DNA from: Xylocopa sonorina
Lineage: Eukaryota > Arthropoda > Insecta > Hymenoptera > Apidae
Assembly: GCF_050948175.1 (NCBI RefSeq)
Contig: NW_027490222.1
Coordinates: 434,001-498,000, forward strand
Length of the DNA stretch: 64,000 nt
Direction: 5' to 3'
Each line of letters opens with the position of its first letter. The first letter of the stretch is position 1. The notes below the pieces were generated by a model. The model was not told the DNA's origin, did not search any database, and was given only the letters and a program-made list of their open reading frames with translations. This document shows positions 1-13,735 of the stretch, one piece after another. Both the position numbers and the translations under genes were made by a program.

Positions 1-3000
1 AATGCGATACTTCCTCGCTAGGAAATAGCGTTTGCAGATGTCTACGTATCGTAGCAATAGATTTCTAATGCTTCTTAAAACGGCGACATTGCATCTCATT
101 TCTATGTTTCATGGTAAGATATAATATGATTTGCGAAGTGTTATGTATTCCTCGCCTACACTTCAAATGAATGTAAATGCGACACTTCCTTGCAAGGAAA
201 TAGCAATTGCAGATGTCTACCTATCGTAGCATTAGAGTTCCAAAGCTTCTTAAAACGCGATATCGCATCTCATTTCTATGTTTCATGGTAAGATGTAATA
301 TGATTTGCGAAGTGTCATGTATTCCTCGTCTACACTTCAAATGAATGTAAATGCGACGCTTCCTTGCAAGGAAATAGCGTTTGCAGATGTCTACGTATCG
401 AAGCAATAGAGTTCAAATGCTTCTTAAAACGAGATATTGCATCTCATATCTATGTTTCATGATAAGATATAATATTCATTGCGAAGTGTTATGCATTCCT
501 CGTCCACACTTCAAATGAATGTGAATGCGATACTTCCTCGCTAGGAAATAGCGTTTGCAGATGTCTACGTATCGTAGCAATAGATTTCTAATGCTTCTTA
601 AAACGGCGATATCGCATCTCATTTCTATGTTTCATGGTAAGATATAATATGATTTGCGAAGTGTTATGTATTCCTCGTCTACACCTCAAATGAATGTAAA
701 TGCGACACTTCCTTGCAGGGAAATAGCGTTTGCAGATGTCTACGTATCGAAGCAATAGAGTTCAAATGCTTCTTAAAACGAGATACTGCATATCATATCT
801 ATGTTTCATGATAAGATATAATATTCATTGCGACGTGTTGTGCATTCCTCGTCCACGATTCAAATGAAAGTAAATGCGACACTTCCTTGCAAGGAAATAG
901 CGTTTACAGATGTCTACGTATCGTAGCAATAGAGTTCATATGATTCTTAAAACGCGATATCGCATCTCATTTCTATGTTTCATGGTAAGATATAATATGA
1001 TTTGCGAAGTGTTATGTATTCCTCGTCTACACCACAAATGAATGTAAATTCGACACTTCCTTGCAGGGAAATAGCGTTTGCAGATGTCTACGTATCGAAG
1101 CAATAGAGTTCAAATGCTTCTTAAAACGAGATATTGCATCTCATATCTATGTTTCATGATAAGATATAATATACATTGCGAAGTGTTATGCATTCCTCGT
1201 CTACGATTCAAATGAAAGTAAATGCGACACTTCCTTGCAAGGAAATAGCGTTTGCAGATGTCTACGTATCGTAGCAATGGATTTCTAATGCTTCTTAGAA
1301 CGCGATATCGCATCTCATTTCTATGTTTCATGGTAAGATATAATATGATTTGCGAAGTGTCATGTATTCCTCGTCTACACTTCAAATGAATGTAAATGCG
1401 ACACATCCTTGCAAGGAAATAGCGTTTGCAGATGTCTACGTATCGAAGCAATAGTGTTCTAATGCTTCTTAAAACGCGATATCGCATCTCATTTCTATGT
1501 TTCATGGTAAGATATAATATGATTTGCGAAGTATCACGTATTCCCCGTCTACACTTCAAATGAATTTAAATGTGACACTTCCTTGCAAGGAAATAGCGTT
1601 TGCAGATGTCTACGTATCGTAGCAATAGAGTTCTAATGCTTTTTAAAACGCGATATCGCATCTCATTTCTATGTTTCATGGTAAGATATAATATGATTTG
1701 CGAAGTGTTATGTATTCTTCGTCTACACTACAAATGAATGTAAATGCGACACTCGCTCGCTAGGAAATAGCGTTTGCAGATGTCTACGTATCGTAGCAAT
1801 AGAGTTCTAATGCTTCTTAAAACGCGATATCGCATCTCCTTTCTATGTTTCATGGTAAGATATAATATGATTTGCGAAGTGTTACGTATTCCTCGTCTAC
1901 ACTTCAAATGAAGGTAAATGCGACACTTCCTTGCAAGGAAATAGCGTTTGCAGATGTCTACGTATCGAAGCAATAGAGTTCAAATGCTTCTTAAATCGCG
2001 ATATCGCATCTCATTTCTATGATTCATGGTAAGATATAATGTGATTTGCGAAGTGTTATGCATTCCTCGTCTACGATTCAAATGAACTTAAATGCGACAC
2101 TTCCTTCCAAGGGAGTAGCGTTTGCAGATGTCTACGTATCGTAACAATAGAGTTCTTATGATACTTAAAACGCGATATCGCATCTCATTTCTATGTATCA
2201 TGGTAAGATATAATATTCATTGCGAAGTGTTATGCATTCCTGGTCTACGATTCAAATGAAAGTAAATGCGACACTTCCTTGCAAGGAAACAGCGATTGCA
2301 GATGTCTACGTATCGTAGCAATAGAGTTGAAATGCTTCTTAAAACGCGATATCGCATCTCATTTCTATGTTTCATGGTAAGATATAATATGATTTGCGAA
2401 GTGTTATGTATACATCGTCTACACTTCAAATGAATGTGAATGCGATACTTCCTCGCTAGGAAATAGCGTTTGCAGATGTCTACGTATCGTAGCAATAGAT
2501 TTCTAATGCTTCTTAAAACGCGATATCGCATTTCATTTCTATGTTTCATGGTAAGATATAATATGATTTGCGAAGTGTTATGTATTCCTTGTCTCAACTT
2601 CAAAGGAATGTAAATGCGACACTTCCTTGCAAGGAAATAGCGTTTGCAGATGTCTACGTATCGAAGCAATGGATTTCTGATGCTTCTTAAAACGCGATAT
2701 CGCATCTCATTTCTATGTTTCATGGTAAGATATAATATGATTTGCGAAGTGTTATGTATACATCGTCTACACTTCAAATGAATGTGAATGCGATACTTCC
2801 TCGCTAGGAAATAGCGTTTGCAGATGTCTACGTATCGTAGCAATAGAGTTGAAATGCTTCTTAAAACGCGATATCGCATCTCATTTCTATGTTTCATGGT
2901 AAGATATAATATGATTTGCGAAGTGATATGTATTCCTCGTCTACACCACAAATGAATGTAAACGCGACACTTCCTTGCAGTTAAATAGCGTTTGCAGATG

Positions 3001-4352
3001 TCTACGTATCGAAGCAATAGAGTTCAAATGCTTTTTAAAACGCGATATCGCATCTCATTTCTATGTTTCATGGTAAGATATAATATGATTTGCGAAGTGT
3101 TATGTATTCTTCGTCTACACTTCAAATGAATGTAAATGCGACACTCGCTCGCTGGGAAATAGCGTTTGCAGATGTCTACGTATCGTAGCAATAGAGTTCT
3201 AATGCTTCTTAAAACGCGTTATCGCATCTCCTTTCTATGTTTCATGGTAAGATATAATATGATTTGCGAAGTGTTATGTATTCCTCGTCTACACTTCAAA
3301 TGAAGGTAAATGCGACACTTCCTTGCAAGGAAATAGCGTTTGCAGATGTCTACGTATCGAAGCAATAGAGTTCAAATGCTTCTTAAAACGCGATATCGCA
3401 TCTCATTTCTATGATTCATGGTAAGATATAATGTGATTTGCGAAGTGTTATGCATTCCTCGTCTACGATTCAAATGAACTTAAATGCGACACTTCCTTCC
3501 AAGGAAGTAGCGTTTGCAGATGTCTACGTATCGTAACAATAGAGTTCTTATGATACTTAAAACGCGATATCGCATCTCATTTCTATGTATCATGGTAAGA
3601 TATAATATTCATTGCGAAGTGTTATGCATTCCTGGTCTACGATTCAAATGAAAGTAAATGCGACACTTCCTTGCAAGGAAACAGCGATTGCAGATGTCTA
3701 CGTATCGTAGCAATAGAGTTGAAATGCTTCTTAAAACGCGATATCGCATCTCATTTCTATGTTTCATGGTAAGATATAATATGATTTTCGAAGTGTTATG
3801 TATTCCTCGTCTACACTTCAAATGAATGTAAATGCGACACTTCCTTGCAAGGAAATAGAAACTGCAGATGTCTACCTATCGTAGCATTAGAGTTCCAATG
3901 CTTCTTAAAACGCGATATCGCATCTCATTTCTATGTTTCATGGTAAGATGTAATATGATTTGCGAAGTGTTATGTATTACTCGTCTACACTTCAAATGAA
4001 TGTAAATGCGACACTCGCTCGCTAGGAAATAGCGTTTGCAGATGTCTACGTATCTTAGCAATAGAGGTCTAATGCTTCTTAAAACGCGATATCGCATCTC
4101 CTTTCTATGTTTCATGGTAAGATATAATATGATTTGCGAAGTGTTACGTATTCCTCGTCTACACTTCAAATGAAGGTAAATGCGACACTTCCTTGCAAGG
4201 AAATAGAGTTTGCAGATGTCTACGTATCGAAGCAATAGAGTTCAAATGCTTCTTAAAACGCGATATCGCATCTCATTTCTATGTTTCATGGTAAGATATA
4301 ACATGATTTGCGAAGTGATATGTATACCTCGTCTGCACTTCAAATGAATGTG
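1..4352 (+). repeat. 25-monomer HOR, period 4352 bp, copy 1
   Basis: Sequence at position n recurs at n+4352: AATGCGATACTTCCTCGCTA at 1 reappears at 4353, and the rare ACTCGCTCGC variant near 1751 reappears near 6103. 4352 is 25 x 174 plus 2. About 1-660 and 1600-4352 match copy 2 with only scattered single-base differences, whereas about 660-1600 carries different monomer variants. A nested 8-monomer repeat (1392 bp) links about 1600-2370 to 2992-3762. The window opens inside the unit, so its true phase is unknown. Confidence 0.85.
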
Positions 4353-7300
4353 AATGCGATACTTCCTCGCTAGGAAATAGCGTTTGCAGATGTCTACGTA
4401 TCGTAGCAATAGATTTCTAATGCTTCTTAAAACGGCGACATTGCATCTCATTTCTATGTTTCATGGTAAGATATAATATGATTTGCGAAGTGTTATGTAT
4501 TCCTCGCCTACACTTCAAATGAATGTAAATGCGACACTTCCTTGCAAGGAAATAGCAATTGCAGATGTCTACCTATCGTAGCATTAGAGTTCCAAAGCTT
4601 CTTAAAACGCGATATCGCATCTCATTTCTATGTTTCATGGTAAGATGTAATATGATTTGCGAAGTGTCATGTATTCCTCGTCTACACTTCAAATGAATGT
4701 AATTGCGACGCTTCCTTGCAAGGAAATAGCGTTTGCAGATGTCTACGTATCGAAGCAATAGAGTTCAAATGCTTCTTAAAACGAGATATTGCATCTCATA
4801 TCTATGTTTCATGATAAGATATAATATTCATTGCGAAGTGTTATGCATTCCTCGTCCACACTTCAAATGAATGTGAATGCGATACTTCCTCGCTAGGAAA
4901 TAGCGTTTGCAGATGTCTACGTATCGTAGCAATAGATTTCTAATGCTTCTTAAAACGGCGATATCGCATCTCATTTCTATGTTTCATGGTAAGATATAAT
5001 ATGATTTGCGAAGTGTCATGTATTCCTCGTCTACACTTCAAATGAATGTAAATGCGACACTTCCTTGCAAGGAAATAGCGTTTGCAGATGCCTACGTATC
5101 GAAGCAATAGAGTTCAAATGCTTCTTAAAGCGAGATATTGCATCTCATATCTATGTTTCATGATAAGATGTAATATTCATTGCGAAGTGTTATGCATTCC
5201 TCGTCCACACATCAAATGAATGTAAATGCGACACTTCCCTGCAAGGAAATAGCGTTTGCAGATGTCTACGTATCGTAGCAATGGATTTCTGATGCTTCTT
5301 AGAACGCGATATCGCATCTCATTTCTATGTTTCATGGTAAGATATAATATGATTTGCGAAGTATCATGTATTCCTCGTCTACACTTCAAATGAATGTAAA
5401 TGCGACACTTCCTTGCTAGGAAATAGCGTCTGCAGATGTCTAGGTATCGTAGCAATAGAGTTCAAATGCTTCTTAAAACGCGATATCGCATCTCATTCCT
5501 ATGTTTCATGGTAAGATATAATATGATTTGCGAAGTGTCATGTATTCCTCGTCTACACTTCAAATGAATGTAAATGCGACACTTCCTTGCAAGGAAATAG
5601 CGTTTGCAGATGTCTACGTATCGTAGCAATGGATTTCTGATGCTTCTTAGAACGCGATATCGCATCTCATTTCCATGTTTCATGGTAAGATATAATATGA
5701 TTTGCGAAGTGTCATGTATTCCTCGTCTACACTTCAAATGAATGTAAATGCGACACTTCCTTGCAAGGAAATAGCGTTTGCAGATGCCTACGTATCGAGG
5801 CAATAGAGTTCAAATGCTTCTTAAAACGAGATATTGCATCTCATATCTATGTTTCATGATAAGATATAATATACATTGCGAAGTGTTATGCATTCCTCGT
5901 CTACGATTCAAATGAATGTAAATGCGACACTTCCTTGCAAGGAAATATAGTTTGCAGATATCTACGTATCGTAGCAATAGTGTTCTAATGCTTTTTAAAA
6001 CGCGATATCGCATCTCATTTCTATGTTTCATGGTAAGATATAATATGATTTGCGAAGTGTTATGTATTCTTCGTCTACACTACAAACGAATGTAAATGCG
6101 ACACTCGCTCGCTAGGAAATAGCGTTTGCAGATGTCTACGTATCGTAGCAATAGAGTTCTAATGCTTCTTAAAACGCGATATCGCATCTCCTTTCTATGT
6201 TTCATGGTAAGATATAATATGATTTGCGAAGTGTTACGTATTCCTCGTCTACACTTCAAATGAAGGTAAATGCGACACTTCCTTGCAAGGAAATAGCGTT
6301 TGCAGATGTCTACGTATCGAAGCAATAGAGTTCAAATGCTTCTTAAATCGCGATATCGCATCTCATTTCTATGATTCATGGTAAGATATAATGTGATTTG
6401 CGAAGTGTTATGCATTCCTCGTCTACGATTCAAATGAACTTAAATGCGACACTTCCTTCCAAGGGAGTAGCGTTTGCAGATGTCTACGTATCGTAACAAT
6501 AGAGTTCTTATGATACTTAAAACGCGATATCGCATCTCATTTCTATGTATCATGGTAAGATATAATATTCATTGCGAAGTGTTATGCATTCCTGGTCTAC
6601 GATTCAAATGAAAGTAAATGCGACACTTCCTTGCAAGGAAACAGCGATTGCAGATGTCTACGTATCGTAGCAATAGAGTTGAAATGCTTCTTAAAACGCG
6701 ATATCGCATCTCATTTCTATGTTTCATGGTAAGATATAATATGATTTGCGAAGTGTTATGTATACATCGTCTACACTTCAAATGAATGTGAATGCGATAC
6801 TTCCTCGCTAGGAAATAGCGTTTGCAGATGTCTACGTATCGTAGCAATAGATTTCTAATGCTTCTTAAAACGCGATATCGCATTTCATTTCTATGTTTCA
6901 TGGTAAGATATAATATGATTTGCGAAGTGTTATGTATTCCTTGTCTCAACTTCAAAGGAATGTAAATGCGACACTTCCTTGCAAGGAAATAGCGTTTGCA
7001 GATGTCTACGTATCGAAGCAATGGATTTCTGATGCTTCTTAAAACGCGATATCGCATCTCATTTCTATGTTTCATGGTAAGATATAATATGATTTGCGAA
7101 GTGTTATGTATACATCGTCTACACTTCAAATGAATGTGAATGCGATACTTCCTCGCTAGGAAATAGCGTTTGCAGATGTCTACGTATCGTAGCAATAGAG
7201 TTGAAATGCTTCTTAAAACGCGATATCGCATCTCATTTCTATGTTTCATGGTAAGATATAATATGATTTGCGAAGTGATATGTATTCCTCGTCTACACCA

Positions 7301-8704
7301 CAAATGAATGTAAACGCGACACTTCCTTGCAGTTAAATAGCGTTTGCAGATGTCTACGTATCGAAGCAATAGAGTTCAAATGCTTTTTAAAACGCGATAT
7401 CGCATCTCATTTCTATGTTTCATGGTAAGATATAATATGATTTGCGAAGTGTTATGTATTCTTCGTCTACACTTCAAATGAATGTAAATGCGACACTCGC
7501 TCGCTGGGAAATAGCGTTTGCAGATGTCTACGTATCGTAGCAATAGAGTTCTAATGCTTCTTAAAACGCGATATCGCATCTCCTTTCTATGTTTCATGGT
7601 AAGATATAATATGATTTGCGAAGTGTTATGTATTCCTCGTCTACACTTCAAATGAAGGTAAATGCGACACTTCCTTGCAAGGAAATAGCGTTTGCAGATG
7701 TCTACGTATCGAAGCAATAGTGTTCAAATGCTTCTTAAAACGCGATATCGCATCTCATTTCTATGATTCATGGTAAGATATAATGTGATTTGCGAAGTGT
7801 TATGCATTCCTCGTCTACGATTCAAATGAACTTAAATGCGACACTTCCTTCCAAGGAAGTAGCGTTTGCAGATGTCTACGTATCGTAACAATAGAGTTCT
7901 TATGATACTTAAAACGCGATATCGCATCTCATTTCTATGTATCATGGTAAGATATAATATTCATTGCGAAGTGTTATGCATTCCTGGTCTACGATTCAAA
8001 TGAAAGTAAATGCGACACTTCCTTGCAAGGAAACAGCGATTGCAGATGTCTACGTATCGTAGCAATAGAGTTGAAATGCTTCTTAAAACGCGATATCGCA
8101 TCTCATTTCTATGTTTCATGGTAAGATATAATATGATTTTCGAAGTGTTATGTATTCCTCGTCTACACTTCAAATGAATGTAAATGCGACACTTCCTTGC
8201 AAGGAAATAGAAACTGCAGATGTCTACCTATCGTAGCATTAGAGTTCCAATGCTTCTTAAAACGCGATATCGCATCTCATTTCTATGTTTCATGGTAAGA
8301 TGTAATATGATTTGCGAAGTGTTATGTATTACTCGTCTACACTTCAAATGAATGTAAATGCGACACTCGCTCGCTAGGAAATAGCGTTTGCAGATGTCTA
8401 CGTATCTTAGCAATAGAGGTCTAATGCTTCTTAAAACGCGATATCGCATCTCCTTTCTATGTTTCATGGTAAGATATAATATGATTTGCGAAGTGTTACG
8501 TATTCCTCGTCTACACTTCAAATGAAGGTAAATGCGACACTTCCTTGCAAGGAAATAGAGTTTGCAGATGTCTGCGTATCGAAGCAATAGAGTTCAAATG
8601 CTTCTTAAAACGCGATATCGCATCTCATTTCTATGTTTCATGGTAAGATATAACATGATTTGCGAAGTGATATGTATACCTCGTCTGCACTTCAAATGAA
8701 TGTG
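4353..8704 (+). repeat. 25-monomer HOR, period 4352 bp, copy 2
   Basis: This follows copy 1 directly. About 5950-8704 is nearly identical to 1600-4352; for example GCGTTATCGC near 3217 is GCGATATCGC here. About 4990-5980 does not match copy 1 closely but matches 11430-12420 (offset 6439, 37 x 174 plus 1), so it looks like a patch shared with a distant block. Confidence 0.85.
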
Positions 8705-9110
8705 AATGCGATACTTCCTCGCTAGGAAATAGCGTTTGCAGATGTCTACGTATCGTAGCAATAGATTTCTAATGCTTCTTAAAACGGCGACATTGCATCT
8801 CATTTCTATGTTTCATGGTAAGATATAATATGATTTGCGAAGTGTTATGTATTCCTCGCCTACACTTCAAATGAATGTAAATGCGACACTTCCTTGCAAG
8901 GAAATAGCAATTGCAGATGTCTACCTATCGTAGCATTAGAGTTCCAAAGCTTCTTAAAACGCGATATCGCATCTCATTTCTATGTTTCATGGTAAGATGT
9001 AATATGATTTGCGAAGTGTCATGTATTCCTCGTCTACACTTCAAATGAATGTAATTGCGACGCTTCCTTGCAAGGAAATAGCGTTTGCAGATGTCTACGT
9101 ATCGAAGCAA
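8705..9110 (+). repeat. 25-monomer HOR, truncated copy 3
   Basis: This continues the 4352-bp period (4353-4758 recurs here, including the GTAATTGCGACGC variant) and then stops. At about 9105-9118 the sequence switches from the 4753 context to that found near 6670. The switch lies inside shared satellite sequence, so the exact base cannot be fixed. Confidence 0.75.
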
Positions 9111-11025
9111 TAGAGTTGAAATGCTTCTTAAAACGCGATATCGCATCTCATTTCTATGTTTCATGGTAAGATATAATATGATTTGCGAAGTGTTATGTAT
9201 ACATCGTCTACACTTCAAATGAATGTGAATGCGATACTTCCTCGCTAGGAAATAGCGTTTGCAGATGTCTACGTATCGTAGCAATAGATTTCTAATGCTT
9301 CTTAAAACGCGATATCGCATTTCATTTCTATGTTTCATGGTAAGATATAATATGATTTGCGAAGTGTTATGTTTTCCTTGTCTCAACTTCAAAGGAATGT
9401 AAATGCGACACTTCCTTGCAAGGAAATAGCGTTTGCAGATGTCTACGTATCGAAGCAATGGATTTCTGATGCTTCTTAAAACGCGATATCGCATCTCATT
9501 TCTATGTTTCATGGTAAGATATAATATGATTTGCGAAGTGTTATGTATACATCGTCTACACTTCAAATGAATGTGAATGCGATACTTCCTCGCTAGGAAA
9601 TAGCGTTTGCAGATGTCTACGTATCGTAGCAATAGAGTTGAAATGCTTCTTAAAACGCGATATCGCATCTCATTTCTATGTTTCATGGTAAGATATAATA
9701 TGATTTGCGAAGTGATATGTATTCCTCGTCTACACCACAAATGAATGTAAACGCGACACTTCCTTGCAGTTAAATAGCGTTTGCAGATGTCTACGTATCG
9801 AAGCAATAGAGTTCAAATGCTTTTTAAAACGCGATATCGCATCTCATTTCTATGTTTCATGGTAAGATATAATATGATTTGCGAAGTGTTATGTATTCTT
9901 CGTCTACACTTCAAATGAATGTAAATGCGACACTCGCTCGCTGGGAAATAGCGTTTGCAGATGTCTACGTATCGTAGCAATAGAGTTCTAATGCTTCTTA
10001 AAACGCGATATCGCATCTCCTTTCTATGTTTCATGGTAAGATATAATATGATTTGCGAAGTGTTATGTATTCCTCGTCTACACTTCAAATGAAGGTAAAT
10101 GCGACACTTCCTTGCAAGGAAATAGCGTTTGCAGATGTCTACGTATCGAAGCAATAGAGTTCAAATGCTTCTTAAAACGCGATATCGCATCTCATTTCTA
10201 TGATTCATGGTAAGATATAATGTGATTTGCGAAGTGTTATGCATTCCTCGTCTACGATTCAAATGAACTTAAATGCGACACTTCCTTCCAAGGAAGTAGC
10301 GTTTGCAGATGTCTACGTATCGTAACAATAGAGTTCTTATGATACTTAAAACGCGATATCGCATCTCATTTCTATGTATCATGGTAAGATATAATATTCA
10401 TTGCGAAGTGTTATGCATTCCTGGTCTACGATTCAAATGAAAGTAAATGCGACACTTCCTTGCAAGGAAACAGCGATTGCAGATGTCTACGTATCGTAGC
10501 AATAGAGTTGAAATGCTTCTTAAAACGCGATATCGCATCTCATTTCTATGTTTCATGGTAAGATATAATATGATTTTCGAAGTGTTATGTATTCCTCGTC
10601 TACACTTCAAATGAATGTAAATGCGACACTTCCTTGCAAGGAAATAGAAACTGCAGATGTCTACCTATCGTAGCATTAGAGTTCCAATGCTTCTTAAAAC
10701 GCGATATCGCATCTCATTTCTATGTTTCATGGTAAGATGTAATATGATTTGCGAAGTGTTATGTATTCCTCGTCTACACTTCAAATGAATGTAAATGCGA
10801 CACTCGCTCGCTAGGAAATAGCGTTTGCAGATGTCTACGTATCTTAGCAATAGAGGTCTAATGCTTCTTAAAACGCGATATCGCATCTCCTTTCTATGTT
10901 TCATGGTAAGATATAATATGATTTGCGAAGTGTTACGTATTCCTCGTCTACACTTCAAATGAAGGTAAATGCGACACTTCCTTGCAAGGAAATAGAGTTT
11001 GCAGATGTCTACGTATCGAAGCAAT
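9105..11025 (+). repeat. Recombinant HOR segment, copy of about 6668-8588
   Basis: Offset 2437 bp (14 x 174 plus 1) relates this segment to 6668-8588. Shared rare variants include TTCCTTGTCTCAAC, AACGCGACACTTCC followed by GCAGTTAAATAGCG, and ACTCGCTCGCTGGG. The segment joins copy 3 at an internal junction, as expected from unequal crossover between misaligned 25-monomer units. Confidence 0.75.
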
Positions 11026-11300
11026 AGAGTTCAAATGCTTCTTAAAACGCGATATCGCATCTCATTTCTATGATTCATGGTAAGATATAATGTGATTTGC
11101 GAAGTGTTATGCATTCCTCGTCTACGATTCAAATGAACGTAAATGCGACACTTCCTTCCAAGGAAGTAGCGTTTGCAGATGTCCACGTATCGTAACAATA
11201 GAGTTCTTATGATACTTAAAACGCGATATCGCATCTCATTTCTATGATTCATGGTAAGATATAATATGATTTTCGAAGTGTTATGTATTCCTCGTCTACA
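11026..11300 (+). repeat. 5-monomer displaced duplicate joining segment
   Basis: The stretch with TGATTCATGG and ATAATGTGATTTGCG at 11071 repeats the one at 10201, offset 870 bp (5 x 174). By about 11260 it has switched to the ATGATTTTCGAAGTG variant seen near 10570. It is therefore a chimera of two monomer lineages of the same HOR. Confidence 0.6.
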
Positions 11301-11429
11301 CTTCAAATGAATGTAAATGCGACACTTCCTTGCAAGGAAATAGAAACTGCAGATGTCTACCTATCGTAGCATTAGAGTTCCAATGCTTCTTAAAACGCGA
11401 TATCGCATCTCATTTCTATGTTTCATGGT

Positions 11430-12420
11430 AAGATATAATATGATTTGCGAAGTGTCATGTATTCCTCGTCTACACTTCAAATGAATGTAAATGCGACACT
11501 TCCTTGCAAGGAAATAGCGTTTGCAGATGCCTACGTATCGAAGCAATAGAGTTCAAATGCTTCTTAAAGCGAGATATTGCATCTCATATCTATGTTTCAT
11601 GATAAGATGTAATATTCATTGCGAAGTGTTATGCATTCCTCGTCCACACATCAAATGAATGTAAATGCGACACTTCCCTGCAAGGAAATAGCGTTTGCAG
11701 ATGTCTACGTATCGTAGCAATGGATTTCTGATGCTTCTTAGAACGCGATATCGCATCTCATTTCTATGTTTCATGGTAAGATATAATATGATTTGCGAAG
11801 TATCATGTATTCCTCGTCTACACTTCAAATGAATGTAAATGCGACACTTCCTTGCTAGGAAATAGCGTCTGCAGATGTCTAGGTATCGTAGCAATAGAGT
11901 TCAAATGCTTCTTAAAACGCGATATCGCATCTCATTCCTATGTTTCATGGTAAGATATAATATGATTTGCGAAGTGTCATGTATTCCTCGTCTACACTTC
12001 AAATGAATGTAAATGCGACACTTCCTTGCAAGGAAATAGCGTTTGCAGATGTCTACGTATCGTAGCAATGGATTTCTGATGCTTCTTAGAACGCGATATC
12101 GCATCTCATTTCCATGTTTCATGGTAAGATATAATATGATTTGCGAAGTGTCATGTATTCCTCGTCTACACTTCAAATGAATGTAAATGCGACACTTCCT
12201 TGCAAGGAAATAGCGTTTGCAGATGCCTACGTATCGAGGCAATAGAGTTCAAATGCTTCTTAAAACGAGATATTGCATCTCATATCTATGTTTCATGATA
12301 AGATATAATATACATTGCGAAGTGTTATGCATTCCTCGTCTACGATTCAAATGAATGTAAATGCGACACTTCCTTGCAAGGAAATATAGTTTGCAGATAT
12401 CTACGTATCGTAGCAATAGT
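11430..12420 (+). repeat. Segment nearly identical to 4990-5980
   Basis: Offset 6439 bp (37 x 174 plus 1). Shared rare features include CTTCCCTGCAAGG, TGGATTTCTGATGC, CATTTCCATGTTTC and TCGAGGCAATAG. The match ends near 12420, where GTGTTCTAATGC continues into a different monomer. Confidence 0.8.
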
Positions 12421-13735
12421 GTTCTAATGCTTCTTAAAACGTGATATCGCATCCCATTTCTATGTTTCATGGTAAGATATAATATGATTTGCGAAGTGTT
12501 ATGTATTCCTCGTCTACACTTCAAATGAATGTAAATGCGACACTTCCTTGCAAGGAAATAGCGTTTGCAGATAGGCCTACGTATCGAAGCAATAGAGTTC
12601 AAATGCTTCTTAAAGCGAGATATTGCATCTCATATATATGTTTCATGATAAGATGTAATATTCATTGCGAAGTGTTATGCATTCCTCGTCTACACATCAA
12701 ATGAATGTAAATGCGACACTTCCTTGCAAGGAAATAGCGTCTGCAGATGTCTACGTATCGTAGCAGTGGATTTCTGATGCTTCTTAGACCGCGATATCGC
12801 ATCTCATTTCTATGTTTCATGGTAAGACATAATATGATTTGCGAAGTGTCATGCATTCCTCGTCTACACTTCAAATGAATGTAAATGCGACACTTCCTTG
12901 CAAGGAAATAGCGTTTGCAGGTGTCTACGTGTCGTAGCAATAGAGTTCTAACGCTTCTTAAAACGCGATATCGCATCTCATTACTATGTTTCATGGTAAG
13001 ATATAATAAGATTTGCGAAGTGTCATGTATTCCTCGTCTACACTTCAAATGAATGTGAATGCGACACTTGCTCGCTAGGAAATAGCGTTTGCAGATGTCT
13101 AGGTATCGTAGCAATAGTGTTCTAATGCTTCTTAAAACGCGATATCGCATCTCATTTCTATGTTTCATGGTAAGATATAATATGATTTGCGAAGTGTTAT
13201 GTATTCCTCGTCTACACTTCAAATCAATGTAAATACGACACTTCCTTGCAAGGAAATAGCGTTTGCAGATGTCTACCTATCGTAGCAATAGTGTTCTAAT
13301 GCTTCTTAAAACGCGATATCGCATCTCATTTCTATGTATCATGGTAAGATATAATATTCATTGCGAAGTGTTATGCATTCCTCGTCTACGATTCAAATGA
13401 AAGTAAATGCGACACTTCCTTGCAAGGAAACAGCGATTGCAGATGTCTACGTATCGTAGCAATAGAGTTCAAATGCTTCTTAAAACGCGATATCGCATCT
13501 CTTTTCTATGTTTCATGGTAAGATATAATATCATTTGCGAAGTGTTATGTATTCCTCGTCTACACCTCAAATGAATGTAAATGCGACACTTCCTTGCAAG
13601 GAAATAGCGTTTGCAGATGTCTACGTATCGTAACAATAGAGTTCTTATGATTCTTAGAACGCTATATTGTATCTCATTTCTACGTTTGATGGTAAATATA
13701 ATTTGATTTGCGAAGTGTCATGTATTCCTCGTCTA
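12420..13735 (+). repeat. Heterogeneous monomers, no HOR partner seen
   Basis: Ordinary 174-bp monomers for which I found no long near-identical partner in the window. A local oddity at 12571 reads GCAGATAGGCCTACG where the usual text is GCAGATGTCTACG, a net gain of two bases that I saw only once. Nothing else is present. Confidence 0.6.

Noticed and set aside
12489..12704. Plus-strand open frames (also at 39354-39563, 41615-41824, 46248-46457)
   Set aside because: Short openings across satellite monomers created by local indels or, in the last case, by reading through N. No independent coding evidence.
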